Shown one piece after another: positions 13,052 to 20,871 of a DNA stretch of 21,340 bases. Location: positions 1 through 21,340 of the forward strand of contig JAFXPL010000141.1 in the NCBI GenBank assembly GCA_017527945.1, in the 5' to 3' direction. A program made the position numbers and the translations under genes. The DNA comes from Bacteroidales bacterium. GTDB taxonomy: Bacteria > Bacteroidota > Bacteroidia > Bacteroidales > WCHB1-69. The notes beneath the pieces were generated by a model. That model had not been told where the DNA came from and made no database searches. It worked only from the letters and a program-made list of their open reading frames with translations. Numbering within the stretch: the first letter of the stretch is position 1; each line of letters begins with the position of its first letter.

Positions 13052-14038
13052 ATGGAAACAACAAAACGAGATTTATGGATAGGGATCGGGGTGGTAATCG
13101 CTGTGGTGGCCATCGTCGCCCTGATTGGAATCATCGCCCTGCGCCCGGAGCCGGAACTACTGACGGGTGAGGTGGAAGCCAACGAATACCGGGTCTCCAA
13201 CAAGGTGCCGGGTCGCGTGGACACGTTTTACGTGCATGAGTCCCAGCGCGTGAAAGCCGGCGACACCTTGGTCTATATCAGCAGTCCCGAGGTGGATGCG
13301 AAGTTGACGCAGGCCAAGGCGGCGCGTGCGGCGGCCAGCGCCCAAAGCAGCAAGGCCGCCAACGGTGCGCGCCAGCAGCAGATTGCCTCCGCGTATGAGA
13401 TGTGGCAGAAGGCGAAGGCCGGTGTCGATATTGCCAAGAAGTCCTACGACCGCGTGCAGGCGTTGTACGACAAGAGTGTGGTTTCGGCGCAGAAGCGCGA
13501 CGAGGCCGAGGCGCAGTATAAGGCTGCCGTGGCCACCGCCAACGCCGCGAAGGAGCAGTACGAGATGGCTCGCGAGGGGGCGCAGAACGAAGACAAAATG
13601 GCCGCCAACGCCCTGGTTATGCAGGCTTCCGGCGCAGTCTCCGAAGTGGAGGCCTACATCCACGATCGCTTCCTCGTGGCTCCGTGCGACGGCGAGGTGG
13701 CGGAAATCTACCCCAAACGTTCCGAACTCGTGGGCACCGGCTCGCCCGTGATGTCCATCCTCGACATGAGCGATGTCTGGTTCACCTTCAGCGTGCGCGA
13801 GGACCTGCTCCAAGGCCTGTCCGTCGGACAAGAAGTGGAGGTGCGGATTCCGGCGTTGGGAGACCAGACCTACAAGGCGAAGGTCACCACGGTAAGGGCC
13901 ATGGCCTCCTATGCCACCTGGCGCGCCACCAAGACCAACGGACAGTACGACGTCAAGAGCTTTGATGTCAAGATGGTGCCTGTGGGCGAGATTCCCGGCC
14001 TGCGACCCGGCATGACCGTCATCCTGCAGCAACGCTAA
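13052..14038 (+). CDS. HlyD-family membrane fusion protein
   Basis: A 328-residue periplasmic adaptor anchored in the inner membrane by one N-terminal segment (about residues 9-29, IGIGVVIAVVAIVALIGII). The first half of the lipoyl domain follows (VSNKVPGRVDTFYVHESQRV, GDTLVYI). Residues about 80-190 are an Ala/Lys/Gln-rich helical hairpin, the coiled coil that meets the outer membrane channel. The second lipoyl half (VAPCDGEVAEIYPKRSELVG) and a beta-barrel domain (WFTFSVREDLLQGLSVGQEV) come next, then the end GLRPGMTVILQQR. It lies between the TolC-like and permease genes, 18 bases before the first permease, so the four proteins should form one export machine. Confidence 0.92.
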   Translation: METTKRDLWIGIGVVIAVVAIVALIGIIALRPEPELLTGEVEANEYRVSNKVPGRVDTFYVHESQRVKAGDTLVYISSPEVDAKLTQAKAARAAASAQSSKAANGARQQQIASAYEMWQKAKAGVDIAKKSYDRVQALYDKSVVSAQKRDEAEAQYKAAVATANAAKEQYEMAREGAQNEDKMAANALVMQASGAVSEVEAYIHDRFLVAPCDGEVAEIYPKRSELVGTGSPVMSILDMSDVWFTFSVREDLLQGLSVGQEVEVRIPALGDQTYKAKVTTVRAMASYATWRATKTNGQYDVKSFDVKMVPVGEIPGLRPGMTVILQQR

Positions 14039-14056
14039 CCGTAAAACCGTCGCATC

Positions 14057-15226
14057 ATGTTGAAGAGAATCGTGAACTCGCTCGGCCGGGAGCTGCGGAT
14101 GTTGCGTCAGCGTCCGCGTTACCTGATCCTGCTGACTGCCGGAATCTTGTTCAGCTACGTCTTCTTCCTGACGTTCATGCACGAAGGTCAGCCGGAGAAC
14201 CTGCCTATCGCGGTGGTTGATCACGACGGCAGCTACCTGTCGCGGCGGCTCTGCCACGAACTGAACGCCACGCAGGGAGTCGATGTCGTGGCCGTCTATG
14301 ACACGCACCGCGAGGCCCGCGAGGCGATGCAGCGGCAGGAAATCTTCGCCTTCATCGAAATTCCCGCAGGCACCTATTCGGCGATGCTCGACTTCAAGGC
14401 CCCGCACCTCGCCCTCTACAGCAACAACGCCTACCTGCTGTCGGGAACGCTGAGCTACAAGACCCTCAGCACCATCGGGAAACTGGCTTCCGCCGCCGTG
14501 CAGCGCGAGGTGCTGCGGAAAAAGGGCATGTCTGAAACACAGATTATGGGTATGCTGCAGCCCGTGGAAATCGACGCGCACCTCATCAGCAACCCGTGGG
14601 GCAGCTATCTTCCCTACGTCCTCACCACCATGCTGCCCGGCATTATCGGCGTAATGATCCTTCTTTTTACTATCTATATAATAACCAATGAGCTGAAATA
14701 CAATACTTACAGTGTTTGGTTAGAGACGGCCAACGGTGACATGCTCAGTGCCCTGCTCGGAAAACTGTTGCCCTACACCTTCTGGTTCACCCTGTTGGGC
14801 ATCGTGGGAAACATCGTGATGTTCGGGTTCTGCCATTTTGTGTGCCGGGGGAGTTTCCTCGCCCTGTCGGTCACGCTGCTGCTGTTCATCCTCGCCATGC
14901 AGGCCATGGGCGTGTTCATTTCGGGGCTTATTCCCAACCAGCACCTCGCCGTCAGTGTGGGCGGCATCTACGGAATGCTCTCCTTCTCGATGGCCGGCTT
15001 TTCCTATCCCGTCGATAGTATGCCTCCTGCGCTGCAAGCCCTCAGCTACATCTTTCCGCTGCGGCACCACTATCTCGCCTACGCCAAGATTGCCCTTTTC
15101 GGCGGCACATTCACCGACTACTGGCCGCATCTCTGCCTGTTGCTGCTCTTTCTCGTCCCGGGCCTGATGGGAGGGTTGTTGTTGGCCCGGAAGAGTGTCG
15201 CGAACAGTTGCCGAACTTCCTTGTAA
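14057..15226 (+). CDS. ABC-2 type transporter membrane protein, first copy
   Basis: A 389-residue inner membrane protein of the ABC-2 type (ABC2_membrane_3-like, YbhS/YbhR-like layout). TM1 is near residues 22-41 (YLILLTAGILFSYVFFLTFM). An extracytoplasmic domain of about 140 residues (NLPIAVVDHDGSYLSRRL, then AFIEIPAGTY) follows, and then about five more membrane segments from YLPYVLTTMLPGIIGVMILL to LLLLFLVPGLMGGLLLA. It is paralogous to the next gene; compare NLPIAVVDHD and LNAT with NLPVAVVDDS and LNAT. It presumably pairs with that protein as a heterodimeric membrane part of a tripartite exporter. No ATPase is encoded in the operon. Its TAA at 15224-15226 is in the same frame as the next permease. 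Confidence 0.9.
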   Translation: MLKRIVNSLGRELRMLRQRPRYLILLTAGILFSYVFFLTFMHEGQPENLPIAVVDHDGSYLSRRLCHELNATQGVDVVAVYDTHREAREAMQRQEIFAFIEIPAGTYSAMLDFKAPHLALYSNNAYLLSGTLSYKTLSTIGKLASAAVQREVLRKKGMSETQIMGMLQPVEIDAHLISNPWGSYLPYVLTTMLPGIIGVMILLFTIYIITNELKYNTYSVWLETANGDMLSALLGKLLPYTFWFTLLGIVGNIVMFGFCHFVCRGSFLALSVTLLLFILAMQAMGVFISGLIPNQHLAVSVGGIYGMLSFSMAGFSYPVDSMPPALQALSYIFPLRHHYLAYAKIALFGGTFTDYWPHLCLLLLFLVPGLMGGLLLARKSVANSCRTSL

Positions 15227-15313
15227 AACAATACTACACAAAAGATTCTGAGCAAACTCATTCAAACCATATCATCCGGACTGAAGGACATTTTCGAGGT
15301 TTTCACCCTGGAG

Positions 15314-16534
15314 TTGCACCGTATTTTCACGGACGGCGGCGTGATGCTGATTTTCTTTGTGGCCACGCTGCTCTACCCGTTGATTTTCGGAGCCATCTAC
15401 AAGCACGAGCTCGTGCGCAACCTTCCGGTGGCGGTGGTGGACGACTCCAGAAGCGCGTCGAGCCGGCGGTTCATCCACAAATTGAATGCCACCCCTGAGG
15501 TGAACGTCGATTTCCGCTGCAACACCCTCGAAGAGGCCGAGACGCTGATGCGCCAGCGCAAAATCAACGGCATATTCTATTTCCCGAAGGAATACAACGA
15601 CTTGATTGTCAATGGAGAGCAGGCGAGACTCTGCCTGTTCTGCGACATGAGCAGTTTTCTGTACTACCGCAGCGTGCTCACGGGAGCCAGCAGTGTGATG
15701 CTCGACGAGATGCGCCACATCCAGTTGGAGCGATACGCCATGGCCGGCACGACGGGCGCGGATGCGGAGGAGATGATTGCGGCCATCCCCTACGATGACG
15801 TGAAACTCTTCTCGCCGGCGGGTGGCTTCACCAGCTTTCTCGTGCCGGCGCTGCTCGCGTTGGTCATCCACCAGACGCTGTTCCTCGGCATCTGCATTCT
15901 GGCGGGCACCATCCGCGAAGAGGGGCAGACGGTGAACGTCATTCCGGAGCGTTTGCGCAACCGTAGCGTCTATCGGGTTGTGTTAGGCCGCGCTCTCGCC
16001 TACATTATGATCTACATCCCGCTGATTGCCATCGACTTAGTGCTGCTGCCGCGAGTGTTCGGATTGCCCCACATCGGCCGTCTTGGCGATCTCTGCCTGT
16101 TCCTCTTGCCCTTCATGTTGGCCACCGTCGCTTTCAGCATGACCGTGGGCATGTTCATCCGCGAGCGCGACACGGTGGTGCTCACCTGCATCTTCTTCAG
16201 CGTGGTTTTGTTGTTCCTGACGGGTGTGGTGTGGCCCCGCTCCAACATGCCCGCCTTTTGGCGCTACTTCTCCTATCTGTTCCCTTCCACCCATGGTATC
16301 CAGGGCTTTGTCCGCATCAATTCGATGGGCGCACAGCTCAAGCAGGTGCAGTTCGAGTACCTTATGCTCTGGATCCAGGCAGGGGTCTATTTCCTGCTGT
16401 CGTGCCTATTCTATCGGCTGTTCTTCCTCCATGAACGACTGAAGCAGGAGGGCTGGTCGATAAAGCTATACAGAAAAAAGGTATCTTTGCCGCCTCAAAA
16501 AAACTGCGTGGCTACGGATATCTGGCATGTGTAA
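15314..16534 (+). CDS. ABC-2 type transporter membrane protein, second copy, start uncertain
   Basis: A paralogue of the previous permease: TM1 (MLIFFVATLLYPLIFGAIY), external domain (NLPVAVVDDSRSASSRR, FYFPKEYND), then about five membrane segments (FLVPALLALVIHQTLFLGI through AGVYFLLSCLFYRLFF). The start is unclear. The coordinate given is a TTG that is the first accepted start codon in frame. The open frame reaches back to the TAA at 15224, encoding a plausible amphipathic N-terminal segment (KILSKLIQTISSGLKDIFEV), yet it has no ATG, GTG or TTG there. An ATT at 15245, readthrough of the TAA, or a recent mutation of an ATG are options. Other in-frame starts are GTG 15341 and ATG 15344. The C-terminal tail after RLKQEGWSIKLYRKK is read through the promoter of the next gene. 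Confidence 0.85.
   Translation: MHRIFTDGGVMLIFFVATLLYPLIFGAIYKHELVRNLPVAVVDDSRSASSRRFIHKLNATPEVNVDFRCNTLEEAETLMRQRKINGIFYFPKEYNDLIVNGEQARLCLFCDMSSFLYYRSVLTGASSVMLDEMRHIQLERYAMAGTTGADAEEMIAAIPYDDVKLFSPAGGFTSFLVPALLALVIHQTLFLGICILAGTIREEGQTVNVIPERLRNRSVYRVVLGRALAYIMIYIPLIAIDLVLLPRVFGLPHIGRLGDLCLFLLPFMLATVAFSMTVGMFIRERDTVVLTCIFFSVVLLFLTGVVWPRSNMPAFWRYFSYLFPSTHGIQGFVRINSMGAQLKQVQFEYLMLWIQAGVYFLLSCLFYRLFFLHERLKQEGWSIKLYRKKVSLPPQKNCVATDIWHV
16482..16489 (+). promoter_or_regulatory. Promoter of the GT4 gene inside the permease 3' end
   Basis: TATCTTTG followed by CCGCC is an exact match to the extended element. It lies 96 bases upstream of the GT4 ATG and within the last 18 codons of the second permease. 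Confidence 0.65.
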
Positions 16535-16585
16535 GACGAAAAAAGTACGTAATAATCATCAAAAAACAGTTTAAAAAAGCAGAAA

Positions 16586-17728
16586 ATGAAAATTCTATTT
16601 GTAATAGACGCCTACTTTACCAACAACAACGGGACAAGCATTTCCGCGCAGCGTTTCGCGGACGAACTCCGCAAGCGCGGCCATGAAGTGCGCATTCTGA
16701 CCACTTGCAAGGAAGTGAAGGAGAACATCTACGGGCTTCCGGAACTGAAAGTCCCCTTTTTCCAGGGGCTGATTTCGAAACACGGCTTCCAGTTCGCCAA
16801 ATGGAAGCGGAAGACCATCGCCGAGGCGGTGCAATGGGCGGACATTGTCCATTGCTACATGCCGTTTGTGATGGAGGCGAAAGCGAAAAAAATCGCCGAC
16901 AAGATGGGGAAGCCCTCCACGGCCGCCTTCCACATTCAGCCCGAAAACATCACCTCCAGTATCGGTATGGGGAACATCGCCTGGGTCAATAACGCCATTT
17001 TCAGACTGTTCCGCAACACCACCTACAACCATTACGGCCATGTGCACACCCCGTCGCAATTCATGGCCGGCGAAATAGAAAAGCGCGGCTACACGGCCAA
17101 AATCCATCCTATCTCCAACGGCATCCAGTCGGATTTCACTTGGACGAAAACGCCCCGGAGCCCGGAATATGCTGACAAAATCCTCATCATGATGGTGGGG
17201 CGTTTGGCCGGTGAAAAGCGGCAGGACATTATCATCAATGCCCTGCAATATTCCAAATACGGTGACAAAATCCAACTCGTGTTCGCTGGAAAAGGGCCTA
17301 AATACAAGCAATATTATAAGCTGGGTCAAAAGCTCAAAAACCCGCCGGTTTTCACGTATCTCTCCAAAGCGGAACTCCTCAACCTGTTGGGGCAGTGTGA
17401 CTTGTATGTCCACGCCTCCGACATGGAATCAGAGGCCATCTCATGCATCGAGGCCTTCGCCACGGGGCTCGTGCCCGTCATATCCGACAGCAGACTTTCG
17501 GCCACGAAGCAGTTCGCCCTCGACAACCGGAGCCTTTTCAAGGCTGGTGACCCCAAGGACTTGGCCCGTGCCATCGACTATTGGCTCGACAACCCCGAGG
17601 AGAAGCAGCGAATGGAGAAACTTTACGCCGAATCGGCAAAGAAATACTCCATCGACAATTCCATCGACCAATTTGAAGCGATGCTGAGAGAGGCAATCGA
17701 CGATTTCGAGAAAACGAAACGGGGCTGA
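16586..17728 (+). CDS. GT4 family glycosyltransferase, glycolipid type
   Basis: A 380-residue GT-B fold enzyme of family 4. The N-terminal acceptor domain starts MKILFVIDAYFTNNNGTSIS and has the ADIVHCYMPF segment. The C-terminal donor domain has MMVGRLAGEKRQDIIINAL, LVFAGKGPKYKQYY, and the EX7E motif in ESEAISCIEAFATGLVP with Glu281 and Glu289. Overall it resembles 1,2-diacylglycerol 3-alpha-glucosyltransferases and phosphatidylinositol mannosyltransferase-like enzymes, so a membrane glycolipid product is the likeliest inference; the sugar and acceptor are not determinable. It has its own promoter, and the sensor kinase follows after 30 bases. Confidence 0.85.
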   Translation: MKILFVIDAYFTNNNGTSISAQRFADELRKRGHEVRILTTCKEVKENIYGLPELKVPFFQGLISKHGFQFAKWKRKTIAEAVQWADIVHCYMPFVMEAKAKKIADKMGKPSTAAFHIQPENITSSIGMGNIAWVNNAIFRLFRNTTYNHYGHVHTPSQFMAGEIEKRGYTAKIHPISNGIQSDFTWTKTPRSPEYADKILIMMVGRLAGEKRQDIIINALQYSKYGDKIQLVFAGKGPKYKQYYKLGQKLKNPPVFTYLSKAELLNLLGQCDLYVHASDMESEAISCIEAFATGLVPVISDSRLSATKQFALDNRSLFKAGDPKDLARAIDYWLDNPEEKQRMEKLYAESAKKYSIDNSIDQFEAMLREAIDDFEKTKRG

Positions 17729-17758
17729 GGGGTCAACACACATAGATTTCCGAGTTTT

Positions 17759-18898
17759 ATGCTGAACAGAGAACGTTTGAGGTCAGTCGTCACAATGACA
17801 CCCGCTATTTTGAAGCGCAAGAGCCTCGAAACGCTGAAGCCGCTGCGGATGTTCACGCCTTTTACGGTGCGGAACGCGCTCTACATGTCTATTCCGACCG
17901 GCATCTTGTTGACAGTCATTATGTTGTTAGGAAAGCTGAACACGCAGACCTGGACAGTGGCCCCTGACTTCCACTTCGTGCTGACGCTTTCGCTGAACTG
18001 CGCTCTGTTCTTCCTGTTGTTCCTCTATGTTTTCAGCATCATCAAGAGCGGCATGAGCGTGGCATGGCGCTTCGCATTGGCTACCATAGGAGCACTGGTC
18101 ATTGCCGCCTCCTTCTCCCTGCTCTCCAACTGGGTGAAAAACCAGATGTATGAAGGGCAGCTGCTGGAGCATTTTGGCGACAATGTGCTGAAAGACAGCC
18201 TGATTGCCGTCATCACCATCCTGATTACAGTGCTGATCTACTTGCTCAGTCGGCGTCACCAGACGGAAGTGGAAAACGAGCGTCTGCAGGCTGAGAACCT
18301 GTTGATTCGCTGTGAAACGCTTGAGAACCAGCTGGATCCGCATTTTCTGTTCAATTCACTGAACACGCTGAGCGGCCTGATCGGGACCGACGACGAGAAG
18401 GCGCAGGCCTATCTGATGCAGTTAGCCTCCACATACCGCTATATCATCCAGCAGAACAAGCTGGTTCCGCTGGCAGATGAACTCGCTTTCGCCAACGCCT
18501 ATCTCTACATGATGAACATCCGTTACGGCGAAAACCTCACGGTCGTCCGCCATTTCGACGATGTGCAAAGCGGCTATTACGTGGTGCCCATCAGTGTACA
18601 GCTGTTGTTGGAGAACGCCATCAAGCACAATGTGGTCAGCAACCGGCATCCGCTCACCATCACGGTGGAGGCAACCGACCATAACAGTCTGTGCGTCAGT
18701 AATGTTGTTTGTCCAAAAGAGGAGGATTCGACTTCGGAGGGCATCGGTCTTTCCAACATGGACAAGCGCTACGAGTTGATTGCCGGCGAGCATATCTCGG
18801 TGAGCAACGACGGGAAGGTGTTTTCCGTGGAGATTCCCCTCATTCCCGCTCAGAAAGCGGAAGCCATCCTTGCTAAGCTTGGAGAGGAGATGGGGTGA
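17759..18898 (+). CDS. LytS/YehU-family sensor histidine kinase
   Basis: A 379-residue membrane sensor kinase of the His_kinase (PF06580) class. Four membrane segments lie within residues about 40-165 (for example MSIPTGILLTVIMLLG, ALFFLLFLYVFSII, ALATIGALVIAASFSLL, LIAVITILITVLIYLL). A short coiled coil (ENERLQAENLLIRCETLENQ) leads to the phospho-acceptor motif DPHFLFNSLNTLSGL with His195. The ATP-binding part has the N box LLLENAIKHNV near 282-292 and a G box EGIGLSNMDKRY. No separate sensor domain is seen, so the membrane part probably senses the signal. An internal ATG at 17795 is an alternative start. Its response regulator follows 63 bases later. Confidence 0.9.
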   Translation: MLNRERLRSVVTMTPAILKRKSLETLKPLRMFTPFTVRNALYMSIPTGILLTVIMLLGKLNTQTWTVAPDFHFVLTLSLNCALFFLLFLYVFSIIKSGMSVAWRFALATIGALVIAASFSLLSNWVKNQMYEGQLLEHFGDNVLKDSLIAVITILITVLIYLLSRRHQTEVENERLQAENLLIRCETLENQLDPHFLFNSLNTLSGLIGTDDEKAQAYLMQLASTYRYIIQQNKLVPLADELAFANAYLYMMNIRYGENLTVVRHFDDVQSGYYVVPISVQLLLENAIKHNVVSNRHPLTITVEATDHNSLCVSNVVCPKEEDSTSEGIGLSNMDKRYELIAGEHISVSNDGKVFSVEIPLIPAQKAEAILAKLGEEMG

Positions 18899-18905
18899 GT
18901 ATCAG

Positions 18906-18944
18906 GTTTCAAGGTTCAAAGTTCAAAGTTCAAGGTTCAAAACT
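18906..18944. repeat. TTCAAAG tandem in the kinase-regulator spacer
   Basis: Five closely spaced GTTCAAA/GTTCAAG units fill most of the 63-base gap between kinase and regulator. They are the reverse complement of the TTTGAAC units at 4193-4208. Confidence 0.85.
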
Positions 18945-18961
18945 CAATTCACCATTCACTA

Positions 18962-19735
18962 ATGAAAAAAGTTGTAATCATCGAGGACGAGGCCATTGCG
19001 GCGCAGCGGCTCACCCATTTGCTTGGCGAGGTGTTGCCGGAGAACACAGTGGAGCAGGTTTTGCAGTCGGTGGAGGAGACGGTGGAGTGGTTCACCGCAC
19101 ACCCGTTCCCCGACTTGGTGTTTATGGACATCCACCTGGCCGACGGCAACGCATTCCGCATTTTCGACAAAGTAGCCTTCCCATGCCCAATCATTTTCAC
19201 CACGGCCTATGACCAATATGCGCTACAGGCCTTCAAGGTGAACAGCATTGACTACCTGCTCAAGCCCATTGGCAAGGAAGATTTGCAGCGGGCGTTGGAC
19301 AAATGGACTTCCTTGTCGGGGAGTGGGAACGAAATGTTTGACCATCAGCAGTTTGACAATCTTGTCAAATTGTTCAGTCAGCAGTCGCAGCGGTATCCGT
19401 CCTACTTCCTCATCCCCGTCAAGGACAAGTTAGTGCCCTTGGCGGTCAATGAGATAGCTTGTTTCTACTTGGAGGACAAGGTGTCGCGGGCGTTGACCTA
19501 TTCGGGCAAGACTGTTGTGGTTGGGAAACCGTTGGACGTGATTGCCGAACAGTTGGATCCGGGGCTGTTTTTCCGCGCCAATCGTCAGTTCGTGGTGGCG
19601 CACAAGGCCATCGAAGGGATCACGGTGTGGTTCGGAGGAAAGCTTCGTCTCACGCTGTCGGTGCCCGTTCCGGAGGATATTACCATCAGCAAATCGCGGG
19701 TCCCGGAGTTCAGGGAGTGGTACACGTACCAATAA
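18962..19735 (+). CDS. LytTR-family response regulator
   Basis: A 257-residue two-component regulator. The receiver domain (residues 1-120) starts KKVVIIEDEAIAAQRL, carries the phospho-acceptor Asp56 in LVFMDIHLADGN, the switch threonine in PIIFTTAYDQY, and Lys101 in DYLLKPIGKED. After a linker, residues about 150-257 form a LytTR DNA-binding domain (PVKDKLVPLAVNEIACFYLE, GLFFRANRQFVVAHKAIEGI, ISKSRVPEFREWY). With the LytS-like kinase it forms one system; targets are unknown, but the neighbouring GT4 and export genes are candidates. The start is the only ATG at the domain boundary. Confidence 0.93.
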   Translation: MKKVVIIEDEAIAAQRLTHLLGEVLPENTVEQVLQSVEETVEWFTAHPFPDLVFMDIHLADGNAFRIFDKVAFPCPIIFTTAYDQYALQAFKVNSIDYLLKPIGKEDLQRALDKWTSLSGSGNEMFDHQQFDNLVKLFSQQSQRYPSYFLIPVKDKLVPLAVNEIACFYLEDKVSRALTYSGKTVVVGKPLDVIAEQLDPGLFFRANRQFVVAHKAIEGITVWFGGKLRLTLSVPVPEDITISKSRVPEFREWYTYQ

Positions 19736-19740
19736 TTTTG

Positions 19741-19748
19741 TATTTTTG
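19741..19748 (+). promoter_or_regulatory. Glycerate kinase promoter
   Basis: TATTTTTG followed by CCG, a TAnnTTTG match, begins six bases after the regulator stop codon and lies 21 bases before the ATG at 19770. It supports the 19770 start over the longer frame that overlaps the regulator gene. Confidence 0.7.
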
Positions 19749-19769
19749 CCGTGCAAATTGTTGATTGCT

Positions 19770-20855
19770 ATGGAAAGAAGAAAACACAAGTTCGTTGTTG
19801 CCATTGATTCCTTCAAAGGTTGCCTGACCTCTCGGGAGGCAAATGGTGCGGCTGCGGAGGGTATCATGGATGTTCATCCTGACGCGGAGGTCGTGCAAAT
19901 CCCTGTCAGCGATGGCGGTGAGGGCTTTATGGAGGCCTTCCGTTCGGCTATCGGTGGCGACCTTCAGGAACTGAAGGTGAACGACCCGCTGATGCGGCCT
20001 GTCACGGCCCGTTACCTGCTGAAGGAGAAGATTGCGGTGATTGAGGTCGCGCAAGCTTGCGGACTGCCTTTGCTTTTGAAAGAGGAGCGTAATCCATTGT
20101 CTGCCACCAGCTATGGGGTGGGCGAGTTGATTGCGGATGCTGTGCGCAAGGGCGCGGAGCACGTCATCGTGGGGCTTGGCGGCAGTGCCACCAGCGATGC
20201 CGGCATCGGGATGCTTCGCGCACTGGAGGATGAGTTCGCGAGGAATGGCGAATGGGATGACATCACGGAGTTGAGGAGTGTCCGCTTCACCATGGCTTCC
20301 GATGTGCGGAACCCGCTTTGCGGCGAAAATGGAGCGGCCACTGTGTTTGGGCCGCAGAAAGGCGCGGACGCGGAGGCAGTGCGGGTTTTGGACGAACGGG
20401 CGAGGCGGTTCGCAGAGGAGTCGGCCCGGCATTTTGGCTACGACCGCTCGGAGCAGGAAGGTGCTGGCGCCGCCGGCGGACTTGGCTACGCCTTTTTGCA
20501 ATATCTGAATGCCGACTGCCGGCCGGGCATCCAGTTGCTGCTCGAAACCATCCATTTTGATGAGCTCGTCAATGATGCTGACATGGTTGTCACTGGGGAA
20601 GGATCCGCTGACAGGCAGACACTCATGGGTAAGCTGCCGGTAGGTGTTTTGGATCAGTCCGGCAATGTCCCCGTCTGCTTGGTGGCGGGTCGGATCAGCG
20701 ATCGCGAGCAGCTGCTCCAAGCCGGATTCGCCTTTGTAGAGTGCATCAATCCTCCCGGCCTTGCATTGGAAGAGGCACTCCGCAAGGAAGTGGCCGTGCG
20801 GAACATCCGCGAAACGGTCATGCGGGTTATAGAAGTTGAAAAAATGGTGAGATAA
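19770..20855 (+). CDS. Glycerate kinase
   Basis: A 361-residue cytoplasmic enzyme of the glycerate kinase type 1 (GlxK/GarK) family, which phosphorylates D-glycerate with ATP, usually to 2-phosphoglycerate, feeding it into lower glycolysis. Motifs in order are VVAIDSFKGCLTSREAN at 9-25, PVSDGGEGFMEAF, EVAQACGLPLL, SATSYGVGELI, VGLGGSATSDAGIGML, VFGPQKGA, GAGAAGGLGYAFLQ, DMVVTGEGSADRQT, and a late VCLVAGRIS. The length is slightly below the typical 375-380. The start at 19770 is set by its own promoter; the longer frame beginning at 19542 would run inside the regulator gene. It stands alone and converges with the minus-strand nuclease gene, 16 bases away, with no clear terminator between. Confidence 0.92.
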   Translation: MERRKHKFVVAIDSFKGCLTSREANGAAAEGIMDVHPDAEVVQIPVSDGGEGFMEAFRSAIGGDLQELKVNDPLMRPVTARYLLKEKIAVIEVAQACGLPLLLKEERNPLSATSYGVGELIADAVRKGAEHVIVGLGGSATSDAGIGMLRALEDEFARNGEWDDITELRSVRFTMASDVRNPLCGENGAATVFGPQKGADAEAVRVLDERARRFAEESARHFGYDRSEQEGAGAAGGLGYAFLQYLNADCRPGIQLLLETIHFDELVNDADMVVTGEGSADRQTLMGKLPVGVLDQSGNVPVCLVAGRISDREQLLQAGFAFVECINPPGLALEEALRKEVAVRNIRETVMRVIEVEKMVR

Positions 20856-20859
20856 AATG

Positions 20860-20867
20860 CAAAGATA
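20860..20867 (-). promoter_or_regulatory. Possible minus-strand -7 element in the convergent gap
   Basis: The plus-strand CAAAGATA reads TATCTTTG on the minus strand, followed there by CATTTTATC. It would send transcription antisense into the 3' end of the glycerate kinase gene. It may be chance, and no minus-strand gene follows. Confidence 0.25.
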
Positions 20868-20871
20868 GTAG

